The notes under the pieces: model-generated
Told to the model about the DNA's origin: nothing
What the model saw: the letters and a program-made list of their open reading frames with translations, nothing else
Databases searched by the model: none
DNA from: JANOBD01 sp031411495
Lineage (GTDB): Bacteria > Planctomycetota > Phycisphaerae > Tepidisphaerales > Tepidisphaeraceae
Length of the DNA stretch: 64,000 nucleotides
Reading direction: 5' to 3'
Assembly: GCA_031411495.1 (NCBI GenBank)
Contig: JANOBD010000182.1
Location: 1 to 64,000 of the forward strand
Part shown: piece by piece, positions 56,415-64,000 of the stretch
Numbering within the stretch: position 1 is the stretch's first letter
Layout: every line of letters starts with the position of its first letter
Translations under genes and position numbers: made by a program

Positions 56415-58109
56415 TCAACTGATCCGTCGCCGTGATCGTCGTGCCGCCAGCGGCACGAGCAGGCAAAGTGTAGGCTCTGGAACCAAGGTACGCGCGAGCG
56501 CGAAGTCCGCGGCAAACCCGTGCGAGAGCTGCGACTGCTCCGCGAGGCTCAGGTTCAAATCATAATTCTGTGCCAAACCCAGCAGGTCATCAAAGTTCAC
56601 TATCGCGTCGTAATTGAAATCACCCTCGAACCAATATCCGAGCTGCTCATAGTGCTGGGCGACGGCCAGCAGATCGTCGAAGTCGACGTCGCGGTCGAGA
56701 TCTGCATCGCCCACAAGGGTTCGCCGCACAACGATCGACGCGTTGCTCAACGCGAAGGAGCCGAACGAAGCAGTGCCCATGGAAGCCTTCGTTCCGTATC
56801 CGAGTCGGCCTGCGGCTGTCGGAAGAATGCCGCCAGGGGCGCTCGCGCCGAATGAATGAGCGAGGTAACTGTTGACCCTTTGCACACCGCCGGCCTGATT
56901 CTCGATCACAAGCGAATCGCTAACCGAGACGGCGCCGGTGGCGTCGATCTCGAGAGAGTTCACGCGCGCGTTACTGCTCGTGCCGTCGAAGGCGACCTGG
57001 CCCGCAGCCACATGAATAACGCCAAGATCGGCGGCGAATAGTCGAAGTACGCCGGCACCGGACTTGGTCAGCGTGCTCGATGCGGCTGAGCCGCTCTGTA
57101 AAAGAACAACGCTTCCGCCAGCCTCTGCATTGATCGTGGAAGTGGCCGACAGCGCAACCTGGGATTCGAATCGCGCTTCGCCGGAAAGCGCGGAGATCGA
57201 GGCCGCTCCATTTGTATTCGACGTAAGCGTGATCGCTGAGCCGGTAAAACGATACTGGCCCGCTGCGCCCGCATCGACAAGAATGCGCCGCGGCGTGAGG
57301 GGTGAAGAAATGCTGATCGATCGATGCGACGCGCCCAGGAAGTTTCCGAACACGGCGGTGTCGAACGTCGACTGCCCTGCCGCTCCCGGGGTGCCCGAGT
57401 TGCCGACCCAGTTGGACTGCGTGTTCCAACTGCCATCGACATCGGCCTTCCAGCCGTTGGCGGCCGTCGTCGCCGTGGCGTGCACACTTCCATTGATCTG
57501 GACGCGGACAGGAATTCCATTTTGTACGGACGTTTGGTCGAGGACGACCGGGAGCGTCAGCAGGAGTTGGTTGCCGCTCTGGGTGATCGTTCCGTTGAAG
57601 TCGATGGCAAGTGGAGACTGATCCTTCAGGTCGATCGTTCCGCTGCCGACGCCTGCGCCGAGGATGCCGACGCCGGTGTACGTCAGTGTACCGCGTCCCT
57701 CGGCGCCGTTGCCGGTCTGTGAGAACGCGCCGGCGAGATCGACCGCAGCGGGCGCAGGAGAGGGGAAGCCAAGGTTGTTGGGTCCGGGGATGGCGAACCC
57801 CAGCCCGTTTCCCACGATGTTCACGCCGCCAAGGAACGGCTGCGTGAGGGAGAATGATGGGTTGGTCGTGTAGCTGAGATCGGCGGTCATCACGTGGATG
57901 GTGCCAAACGTGTACGAAGGCAGCAGGAGCGTGCCACCGACTGTGCCGGCGACGTGATTCGTTTCCGAATCGCTCAACGTCGAGCCGAGCGTTGCTGAAA
58001 TCGTCGTGGTGAGAACAGACGTCGATGTGTCGACGGTCCAATTGAATGAATCGGCCTCCGCGCTGGACGCGATCAACAGGACGAGGAAACTGGACGTTCG
58101 AATATGCAT
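56415..58109 (-). CDS. Second secreted dockerin-type protein with PEP-CTERM-like tail
   Basis: 564 residues. Signal peptide SSFLVLLIASSAEA. A beta-rich body follows, then a passenger-like segment (WKADVDGSWNTQSNWVG), calcium-loop-like repeats GDADLDRDVDFDDLLAVAQ and GDFNYDAIVNFDDLLGLAQ, and the end VPEPTLCLLVPLAA with a basic cluster. Same module order as 21658-23490 although the bodies differ. GGGAGA lies before the ATG at 58109; the frame is open to 58148. Confidence 0.85.
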   Translation of the reverse strand: MHIRTSSFLVLLIASSAEADSFNWTVDTSTSVLTTTISATLGSTLSDSETNHVAGTVGGTLLLPSYTFGTIHVMTADLSYTTNPSFSLTQPFLGGVNIVGNGLGFAIPGPNNLGFPSPAPAAVDLAGAFSQTGNGAEGRGTLTYTGVGILGAGVGSGTIDLKDQSPLAIDFNGTITQSGNQLLLTLPVVLDQTSVQNGIPVRVQINGSVHATATTAANGWKADVDGSWNTQSNWVGNSGTPGAAGQSTFDTAVFGNFLGASHRSISISSPLTPRRILVDAGAAGQYRFTGSAITLTSNTNGAASISALSGEARFESQVALSATSTINAEAGGSVVLLQSGSAASSTLTKSGAGVLRLFAADLGVIHVAAGQVAFDGTSSNARVNSLEIDATGAVSVSDSLVIENQAGGVQRVNSYLAHSFGASAPGGILPTAAGRLGYGTKASMGTASFGSFALSNASIVVRRTLVGDADLDRDVDFDDLLAVAQHYEQLGYWFEGDFNYDAIVNFDDLLGLAQNYDLNLSLAEQSQLSHGFAADFALARTLVPEPTLCLLVPLAARRSRRRIS

Positions 58110-58323
58110 GGTTTCTCCCGAAGGCGACGATTTTGATCGAGGCCGCACAAAATGGGAATCGAAATCGCCCGGGAATCGTCGGCGCGTTCGGTGCGCGCCC
58201 CCCCCCTGCGGTTTCTTTTGATCGCCGAGCGATTGAGCAAGGATGCGGCGATTTCGCCTTTCGCCATCGCCGGCGGTTCGTTTGCCTTCGCTGCCAAGTT
58301 TGGTATCTTCTTCCGCTCGGTTC

Positions 58324-58396
58324 GCCGTCTTAGCTCAATTGGTAGAGCACGTCTTTCGTAAAGACGATGTTCCGGGTTCAAGTCCCGGAGACGGCT
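58324..58396 (+). tRNA. tRNA-Thr (anticodon CGT)
   Basis: Standard cloverleaf: acceptor GCCGTCT/AGACGGC, D-arm GCTC-AATTGGTA-GAGC, anticodon stem CGTCT/AGACG with loop TTCGTAA (anticodon CGT, reading ACG), 5-base variable loop, T-arm CCGGG-TTCAAGT-CCCGG, discriminator T. No CCA is encoded, so it must be added after transcription. Confidence 0.96.
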
Positions 58397-58461
58397 TTCT
58401 CCTCTCGCCATCAATCCCAACTCGAAATTGTCTCGGCCGGCAGTTTTTCGAGGTCGTCGCC

Positions 58462-58833
58462 TTACCACTTGCCTTCGTAGAGGAATTGCTCGCGGGTGAT
58501 CTTTCCGTTCTTGACGTTGTAGAGGCCGACCTCGTTCTGCGAAATGCGTTTGCCGGTCGATTTGGGCGTCAGTTCGAACGAGAACGTCACCGCGAACTGG
58601 CCATCCTCGGCGTTCTGCGCGCTCAGGTACGGGCCGACGCACTTCCCGCCGTGGATCTCGTTGTTGGCGGCCCAGGTGGCGGACTTCTGGATGACGGCAT
58701 CTTTGCCCTTCACCTCGCGACCATCGGCTTCGACGGAGACGATGTCATCCGCGTACATCGTCTTCATTACGTCGAAGTTCTTGCCTTGGTTGCAGAGGTC
58801 GACGAATTGCCTGGCGAGGGATGAGAGGGACAT
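58462..58833 (-). CDS. SnoaL/NTF2-like fold protein
   Basis: 123 residues, cone-shaped alpha+beta fold of the SnoaL/NTF2 type, from FVDLCNQGKNFDVMKTMYAD, DIVSVEADGREVKGKDAVI and the VTFSFELTP strand. Members are isomerases, hydrolases or small-ligand binders; none can be named. AAGGAG before the ATG supports the start at 58833; the frame is open to 59001. It lies after the tRNA gene in opposite orientation. Confidence 0.75.
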   Translation of the reverse strand: MSLSSLARQFVDLCNQGKNFDVMKTMYADDIVSVEADGREVKGKDAVIQKSATWAANNEIHGGKCVGPYLSAQNAEDGQFAVTFSFELTPKSTGKRISQNEVGLYNVKNGKITREQFLYEGKW

Positions 58834-58888
58834 TCCAGTTACTCCTTGAGATGTTGGTCGATAAGCACCACCGGGCGGCACAAGCCGG

Positions 58889-59281
58889 TCACGACTCACC
58901 GGCGATGTCCACTGCAGCCTGACGACATACTTTGCACGTCTTCCGATATCGTGGGAACGGAAAGTGACAATACGGACACCTTCGATCGGTGATCCCCGCA
59001 TCTTCAGCTGCGCTGGCTTGTCGTCTCGCCAAATCTAGTTCATCGTTCGATGGTAGCAACCCGAACATCTGGCCAGACATCAAAAAGAACGCCACCTCAA
59101 GACCGTAGGTTTCTAGCTTCAACGCCAACGCATTGCACTGTCCATACGTACCTTCGAGTACAACCTGTTCACCGTCGCTGGGAGGCTCGTAAGACAATCG
59201 AGCGTCCACCCTGCTTGGGCGCGCAACGCTCGAATCGCGATTGGGCGGTGCGCAGAACTCAAACTCATAGACAGCCGCCAC
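58889..59281 (-). CDS. Small protein with C-terminal zinc ribbon
   Basis: 130 residues starting at a GTG. The middle (DGEQVVLEGTYGQCNALALK, LEVAFFLMSGQMFGLLPSND) has no known family. The C-terminal CPYCHFPFPRYRKTCKVC is a four-Cys zinc ribbon. Overlaps a second small frame (59119-59517), so the gene limits are uncertain; codon content suggests this frame is real. Confidence 0.55.
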   Translation of the reverse strand: MAAVYEFEFCAPPNRDSSVARPSRVDARLSYEPPSDGEQVVLEGTYGQCNALALKLETYGLEVAFFLMSGQMFGLLPSNDELDLARRQASAAEDAGITDRRCPYCHFPFPRYRKTCKVCRQAAVDIAGES

Positions 59282-59517
59282 TGACCAGATTGTTCAGTTA
59301 ACGCCGCTTGATGCGGGCCATCGCGCCCCAAGCCATCTCCTTCAACTTGAAGTCCGCAATAACTACATGAGATCGAGCAAGAAACTCTCCCAGTGTCACA
59401 GTAGCGAGCCACTGCATCGTGCCCGCAGTTCTCGCAAGTGACATCCAACGTTGCAGATCCGCCGCATGGTCGCGGGAGCTCTTGGTTGGAGACGAAGATC
59501 CTCGGCTGGGTGTCCAT
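59119..59517 (-). CDS. Overlapping small frame with zinc-finger-like Cys pairs, doubtful
   Basis: 132 residues. The first part has CENCGHDAVARYC and SCSISCSYCG, spaced like a zinc ribbon; the last part looks like out-of-frame sequence over the gene at 58889-59281. An alternative frame there ends in ADFKLKEMAWGAMARIKRR and stops at 59299. Either a frameshifted or fused zinc-ribbon gene, or only its N-terminus is real. No known family. Confidence 0.3.
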   Translation of the reverse strand: MDTQPRIFVSNQELPRPCGGSATLDVTCENCGHDAVARYCDTGRVSCSISCSYCGLQVEGDGLGRDGPHQAALTEQSGQWRLSMSLSSAHRPIAIRALRAQAGWTLDCLTSLPATVNRLYSKVRMDSAMRWR

Positions 59518-59527
59518 CGATTGATAC

Positions 59528-60769
59528 CTACTCGTCACTTTTGTCCGCCAGCGCCTTCAGATCGAGTGCCTCAATCGCCGGCAGATCTCGTCCCACGATC
59601 CCACCGAGTTCGCCGTGCAGGCTCGTGGTGTTCAGGATGATCTTTTCGATCTGCTTTTCGCGCTGTTTCCACAGCCGCTCCATCGCCCGGCGTTCGGTGT
59701 CGAGATCGGTCTTCATCATCACGAACGTGTCGACGATGTGTTTCATCCGGTCCTGGAACTCCGGGCCGGCAATGTAATCGTAGAGCAGGCTCATCTTGTC
59801 GGATTTGCCTTCGTAGCTCTTGCGGACCTGCGAGAGCCCGATGAGCGATTGCCGGATTGCCATCGCGAGCGGAATCACCAGCGGCGGCGTGCACACCCAC
59901 ACGTCGCGGATGCGCGTCAGCCCGGCGAAATCCTTGTCCGGCGGCGTGATCGTGACCACCACCGCCGCGTGCGCCTTGGCGGCAATACAGTCTGCTCGTG
60001 CCTTGTCGATGAACTTGTCTTCCCATCGCTTGGTTCGCTTGAACTCCCAGAAGATGAGCCCGCAATCGGCGCCGACATCATTCCGGACCAGTTGATGGAG
60101 GTCGCCGCCGAAGACCCCCTTGGCGATCTCCGTCACTTCATCCCGCAGAAAGTTCGCGCGGAGCGTGTTCTCGATGTCCAGTTCCATCACCTCGCCCTGC
60201 GCCTGCTGGCTCCCTTGCTCGGCGCGCTTCCTGGCCTCTTCAAGCTGCTTGACCATCTGGTCCATTTTCAGTTTGAACTCGCACTCCTTGAGACGGAACT
60301 CCTCGTCCTTGGCCTTCGTCGCGGCTTCCTTGGCTTCGTCTTTGGCGCGGACCAGCAACAGCTCCATCTCCTTCTTCTGCGCCTCGACCGCTTCCTGGCG
60401 CATGCGTAGATCGAGTTCGGCCTTCTGCGACTGCTCCAGCTTGGACCTGCTCTCGGCGAGTTGAGTCTTCATCTGTTCGAGCACGAGCGCGACCGATTCC
60501 TGAGCGCGCCGTTTCTCTTCATCGATCAGCTTCGCTCGTTGCAAATCGAGTTGCTGTTTGACGGCCGCCTCCACGCTCTGCGCTTTCTCGGCAACCAGCT
60601 TCTCGCGCTCTTCGAGCTTCTTCTTCTCGATCGCGAGCGCCTGGTTCTGCTTCGCCCGCTCGGCCTCGAACTGCTCGACAAAACGAGAGCGGATCGACTC
60701 CTCCATCGCGCTGGAGAGTTCGAAGTCTTTCTTGCAGTTGGGACAGTTGATGGATCCGGTGGTGCTCAT
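59528..60769 (-). CDS. DUF2130 protein with long coiled coil
   Basis: 413 residues. An N-terminal CPNC pair, a long Gln/Glu/Lys-rich coiled coil (about 30-200), then the DUF2130 domain (LDIENTLRANFLRDEV, DVGADCGLIFWEFKRTKRWE, FIDKARADCIAAKAHAAVVV), whose D...E...K pattern recalls PD-(D/E)XK nuclease-like folds; the D-C-G-x-I-x-W-E-x-K segment contains such a set. Role unknown. The ATG at 60769 is well placed. It is next to the doubtful zinc-ribbon frame. Confidence 0.88.
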   Translation of the reverse strand: MSTTGSINCPNCKKDFELSSAMEESIRSRFVEQFEAERAKQNQALAIEKKKLEEREKLVAEKAQSVEAAVKQQLDLQRAKLIDEEKRRAQESVALVLEQMKTQLAESRSKLEQSQKAELDLRMRQEAVEAQKKEMELLLVRAKDEAKEAATKAKDEEFRLKECEFKLKMDQMVKQLEEARKRAEQGSQQAQGEVMELDIENTLRANFLRDEVTEIAKGVFGGDLHQLVRNDVGADCGLIFWEFKRTKRWEDKFIDKARADCIAAKAHAAVVVTITPPDKDFAGLTRIRDVWVCTPPLVIPLAMAIRQSLIGLSQVRKSYEGKSDKMSLLYDYIAGPEFQDRMKHIVDTFVMMKTDLDTERRAMERLWKQREKQIEKIILNTTSLHGELGGIVGRDLPAIEALDLKALADKSDE

Positions 60770-60977
60770 AATCAGTGCCGTTGAAGGTACCAGAAATCGA
60801 AAGGCTGCCAGCCCCGAAGTTACGACGAGGCGTCTCCCACCATCCGAAGAGGCGACACTTCCCGTGGCCCAGGGACGAGCCCGCGCGGCGGCGAGCGACC
60901 CTGGCTACGAAGAAACTCAAAACACAAACCCCTGAAAGGGTACCAGAGCGTGCACCCTTCAATCTCAAACACATCGT

Positions 60978-61967
60978 TCAAGCCATCCGCTCCAGCATCT
61001 CCAGCGTCACCTCGTGCGCCAGCGGCAGCCCCGCCTGCCAGCACAGAAACTCCTCGATCACCAGGTCGGCCATCTGCACGACCTCGTTCCCGATCGAGCC
61101 GGCGATGTGCGAACTGAGCCGTACGTTCGGGAGTGCATAAAGCGGTGAACCGTCGGCCGGCGGCTCGGGATGCGTCACGTCCAGCAGCGCCGTGATATCC
61201 GGCCGCTCACGCAGCACGTCGATCATCTCCGCTTCGTTCACCTGCGCGCCGCGGCCGGTGTTGATGAAGGTGGCGCCGGCCGGCATCGACTCAAAAAGAT
61301 CGCGTGTCAGCACGCCGACCGTTTCAGGCGTGTTGGCGATGTGATTGCTCACGATGATCGCGCGCTCGAACGCCTCTTCCAGCGTGACCTTTTCCACGCC
61401 CAGTTCTTTCGCTTCTTCATCACTCAGGTACGGGTCATAGACGATCAAATCGAGATTGAACGGCTTGAGCAGTTCGATCAGCTTGCGACCGATGGCGCCC
61501 GCGCCGAGCAATGCGACGGTCTGTGCGAAAATCCCTTTGCCGCGTGGCGTCGTCTTGTACGCATCACGCGAGCGAAATGCCGCGGAGTTCGCGAAATACC
61601 CCTTGGCGCTGAGCAGGACCTGGGCGAGCGCGAATTGGGCAACAGGTACCGCGTTCATCCGCCATGCGCTCACGACCCTGATGCCCCGTTCCAGTGCCGA
61701 CTGCGCGAACGGCTTCACCGTCCCGGCGGCATAGAAAATCGCCTTCAGCTTCGGCATCTGGTTGTAGCGCAGCGGCGTGAGCTTGACGATGTGCCACGTG
61801 GCGAACATCACTTCCGTCTCCGCCAGTTCGGGAAGATGCTGTTCGAAGTTCTTCTCGGTGACGACGTGAGGATAGAGGTCGACGATCGCGCGGAGACGAT
61901 CCTGCCGACCCATCGCATAGACGTGATCGGCCATCGCCTGTGAACAACAGAGAACCGCGCGCTTCAA
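60978..61967 (-). CDS. D-isomer-specific 2-hydroxyacid dehydrogenase
   Basis: 329 residues. NAD-binding motif ALLGAGAIGRKLIELL followed by IVYDPYLS (Asp: NAD preference), catalytic Arg in NTGRGAQVNE, Glu in VTHPEPPAD, and His in LSSHIAGSIGNE. Substrate not determined (phosphoglycerate-, glycerate- or lactate-type enzymes share this). The start is a TTG at 61967 with a strong GGGAGG five bases upstream, preferred over the ATG at 61934 and over the open frame to 62072, which is made of repeat-like sequence. Divergent from pyrD. Confidence 0.9.
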   Translation of the reverse strand: MKRAVLCCSQAMADHVYAMGRQDRLRAIVDLYPHVVTEKNFEQHLPELAETEVMFATWHIVKLTPLRYNQMPKLKAIFYAAGTVKPFAQSALERGIRVVSAWRMNAVPVAQFALAQVLLSAKGYFANSAAFRSRDAYKTTPRGKGIFAQTVALLGAGAIGRKLIELLKPFNLDLIVYDPYLSDEEAKELGVEKVTLEEAFERAIIVSNHIANTPETVGVLTRDLFESMPAGATFINTGRGAQVNEAEMIDVLRERPDITALLDVTHPEPPADGSPLYALPNVRLSSHIAGSIGNEVVQMADLVIEEFLCWQAGLPLAHEVTLEMLERMA

Positions 61968-62116
61968 GGCTGCCTCCCTAGAATGCCCAAACCCAAATCC
62001 CGAGCCCCGAATGAACGTATAGGATTGATTCGATCGGTTTTCATGCGGCACGCGACATTCGGCATTCGGCACTCAAGACGTTGGTCAGGCAACCCAAAAC
62101 CGCTAAAACCATCACC

Positions 62117-63046
62117 ATGTCCGATCTCTCCGTCAATCTCGCGGGCCTGCGACTTGCCAATCCCACGCTCACCTGTTCCGGAACCTGCGGCTACGCGTTC
62201 GAGTATGCCGATTTCATGGACCTTTCCCAACTCGGCGGGTTCGTCACCAAGTCGATCACGCTCGAAGAACGGGCCGGCAACGAACCGACACGCATCGTCG
62301 AAACCCGCGCCGGCATGCTCAACGCGATCGGGCTCGCCAACGTCGGCCTGAAACGCTTCCTGTCGGAGAAGGTGCCGCAACTCGAAAAAATGCCTTGTCC
62401 AATCATCGTCAACGTCGCCGGCCACTCGACACACGACTATGTCGAGACCGTCGCGGCGATTAACGATCTCAGGTGCGTGCAGGCCGTCGAACTGAACGTG
62501 AGCTGTCCGAACGTGAAGGACGGACTCACCTTCGGCACCGATCCGGTCCGGCTCAAGACGCTCGTGGCCGACGTGAAGAAGGCACTGCCCGCCAAGCCGC
62601 TGATCATCAAGCTCAGCCCGAACGTGGACGACATCGCGAAGTTCGCGGGCGCGGCCATCGATGGCGGCGCGAACATCCTCAGCCTGGTGAACACGTTCTC
62701 CGCGATGGCGATCGACATCTGGAAGAAAAAGCCGCGCCTCGCCAACGTCACCGGCGGCCTGTCCGGCCCGGCGATCAAGCCGATCGCGCTGGCCATGGTG
62801 AGCCGCGTCTACCGCCACGTCGCCAGGAGCGCGAATGTGCCGATCATCGGCATGGGCGGCGTGCAGACGTGGCAGGACGCGGTGGAGTTCATACTAGCCG
62901 GCTCGAGCGCCGTCGCCATCGGCACGGCACTCTTTGTCGATCCGTCGACGCCGAACAAGATCTGCGAGGGGCTCAAGGGATACATGGAGAAGCAAGGCTT
63001 CACCAAGCTAAGCGACCTGACCGGGGCGTTGCAGTTGCCGGGGTGA
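62117..63046 (+). CDS. pyrD: Dihydroorotate dehydrogenase, class 1
   Basis: 309 residues, FMN-dependent oxidation of dihydroorotate in pyrimidine synthesis. The cysteine catalytic base of class 1 enzymes is in NVSCPNVKDG, with FMN-site motifs TCSGTCGYAFEY, LSLVNTFSAMAID and GMGGVQTWQDAVEF. This is the cytoplasmic class 1 type; the 1B form uses a PyrK partner, which is not in view. No Shine-Dalgarno is apparent before the ATG at 62117 (CCATCACC), unlike most genes here. Confidence 0.96.
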   Translation: MSDLSVNLAGLRLANPTLTCSGTCGYAFEYADFMDLSQLGGFVTKSITLEERAGNEPTRIVETRAGMLNAIGLANVGLKRFLSEKVPQLEKMPCPIIVNVAGHSTHDYVETVAAINDLRCVQAVELNVSCPNVKDGLTFGTDPVRLKTLVADVKKALPAKPLIIKLSPNVDDIAKFAGAAIDGGANILSLVNTFSAMAIDIWKKKPRLANVTGGLSGPAIKPIALAMVSRVYRHVARSANVPIIGMGGVQTWQDAVEFILAGSSAVAIGTALFVDPSTPNKICEGLKGYMEKQGFTKLSDLTGALQLPG

Positions 63047-63067
63047 TCGTGATCAAGGGGATCGTCG

Positions 63068-63688
63068 ATGAAGTCGGGTGTCGCGACATCGATTCGAACG
63101 AACCGTCCGCGTGCATCGACCGTCGTGCTGGGACTCGTCACGACAGGTCTGTTCGCGTTGATGATCTGGCTGGTGACGTTCACGCTCTTGCGCGTCACCG
63201 ATTCGCACACCCTACGGATATTCCCGTACCGCGACCTCATCATTAAAGCCGAAGGTGGCGACCTGAGGCTTGAGCATGCGTACGAGCCTCCTGCCTCTGC
63301 CGACGAACCGCTCGTACGTCCGATGTATACCTACTTCGAGTACCCGCCATTGATGGTTCGCGTTCGCCGGCTTGAGTATCTTCGCGTCATAAACAGGCCG
63401 CTGCCGCCCAATGCGACGTTTCCACTGCCCCAGAACTTCCAAATACAGACGAAGTACTGCTTCGCTGCACCTTGGACGGTGTGCCTTGCAGTTTTGGCGC
63501 CGATGACACTCGCGGGAAGCGCGATTCTCGGGCAGCGTCTCTTTCGGTATCGAACACAACTCGCTTCGTCCCATGCCTGCAAATCATGCGGCTATGACCT
63601 TCGCGCCACCCCTGACCGTTGTCCGGAATGCGGCTCGGCAACGGCGAATACCGAGGGTCCCTTTCGAGAACTGGGCAGAAATGCGTGA
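63068..63688 (+). CDS. Membrane protein with planctomycete-type C-terminal zinc ribbon
   Basis: 206 residues. Two membrane helices (VVLGLVTTGLFALMIWLV; TVCLAVLAPMTLAGSAILG) flank an outer part (YRDLIIKAEGGDLRLEHAYE). The C-terminus carries the ribbon CKSCGYDLRATPDRCPECG, a motif I know as very frequent in planctomycete proteins, mostly without known function. Same strand as pyrD with a 21-bp gap, so possibly co-transcribed. Confidence 0.75.
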   Translation: MKSGVATSIRTNRPRASTVVLGLVTTGLFALMIWLVTFTLLRVTDSHTLRIFPYRDLIIKAEGGDLRLEHAYEPPASADEPLVRPMYTYFEYPPLMVRVRRLEYLRVINRPLPPNATFPLPQNFQIQTKYCFAAPWTVCLAVLAPMTLAGSAILGQRLFRYRTQLASSHACKSCGYDLRATPDRCPECGSATANTEGPFRELGRNA

Positions 63689-63925
63689 CGGCTCGCCGAT
63701 GTGTTCAGCAGTCACACCGACATGTGTCCGCAGGCGCGTTTCCAAATCGCCCCCGCGGAGCAGCCTACGGGTTTCACCCCGCAAAAGACCGGTTGCAGGC
63801 TCGCTGCGATTTCGCGCGAAAAAGCGTAACTCGCGCGGTAAGTATGGAGACATTCTTTGACATCCAAATCCATGCGGTCGAATCGTGAATCGACCGATAT
63901 GTCTGGGTGGACGGAAGTGAACAGA

Positions 63926-64000
63926 ATGGAACAGGTTATTCCCGTCCCACTTGCACAATATCCCGGACTTGAACTCGCAGCGCCGATCGGCTTCGACGAG
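63926..64000 (+). CDS. Start of an unknown gene, cut at the right edge
   Basis: The first 25 codons read MEQVIPVPLAQYPGLELAAP and IGFDE to the window end, open in frame. GGAAG lies about ten bases upstream of the ATG. Too short to name. The 237 bp before it contain no gene that I can see. Confidence 0.4.
   Translation, partial: MEQVIPVPLAQYPGLELAAPIGFDE

Noticed and set aside
61968..62072. Upstream extension of the 2-hydroxyacid dehydrogenase frame (MPNAECRVPHENR)
   Set aside because: Composed of repeat-like intergenic words and lies before a strong Shine-Dalgarno plus TTG; not similar to the family N-terminus.

Overview
The window reads as chromosome of a GC-rich planctomycete, most likely class Phycisphaerae (Tepidisphaeraceae-like). 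The basis is the combination of secreted proteins ending in a PEP-CTERM-like tail after paired D-x-D-rich dockerin-type motifs (21658-23490 and 56415-58109), an N-terminal LEPRRLL motif on a subtilisin (40360-42330), the C-terminal zinc ribbon CKSCGYDLRATPDRCPECG (63068-63688), and intergenic dyad repeats of kinds I associate with planctomycete genomes. The taxon is inferred; no rRNA is present. No phage, intact insertion sequence or CRISPR array is visible.

Layout: 1-2104 is the N-terminal two thirds of carB (minus strand), carrying three repeat-derived in-frame insertions. 2168-3628 holds a small secreted beta-trefoil protein and an SDR epimerase. 3715-6983 is the rpsO-pnp pair, pnp with a long RG/DRG-rich tail. 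7240-11601 encodes a 1256-residue TPR/DUF3857/transglutaminase-like protein and a small membrane protein. 11637-14710 holds an SMP-30-type lactonase, glycyl-tRNA synthetase and rpsT. 14955-18543 is an M24 peptidase-accB-DUF1569-accC operon (fatty acid synthesis; accD lies apart at 32572-33387). 18583-21553 is a PilZ protein, then murC-murB.

21658-26665 holds a secreted dockerin-type protein, an SGNH-like hydrolase, a small membrane protein and a glycosyltransferase. 26898-29208 is a four-gene regulatory cluster transcribed leftwards: STAS protein, RsbW-like ATPase, ECF sigma factor, membrane-anchored putative anti-sigma factor. 29423-36901 (minus) contains two secreted unknowns, a Gfo/Idh/MocA oxidoreductase, accD, rpe, a Ser/Thr kinase and pgk. 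37465-40239 holds a zinc alcohol dehydrogenase, nfo and a creatininase-family enzyme. The subtilisin follows.

42373-47591 is an accessory stretch of poorly known genes, repeats and apparent gene debris, including an 11-unit 21-bp tandem array. 47682-52642 holds an AsmA/TamB-like giant and a membrane glycosyltransferase. 52704-58109 holds ComF, an HDOD-GGDEF protein, a TlpA-like thioredoxin and the second dockerin/PEP-CTERM protein. A tRNA-Thr(CGT) follows, then small zinc-ribbon proteins, a DUF2130 protein, a D-2-hydroxyacid dehydrogenase, pyrD and a zinc-ribbon membrane protein.

Most genes are housekeeping and isolated or in short operons. The strongest unusual signals are the repeat insertions inside carB, the 21-bp array with nearby gene debris, the partner-switching genes next to an ECF sigma factor, and the RG-rich tail of polynucleotide phosphorylase.
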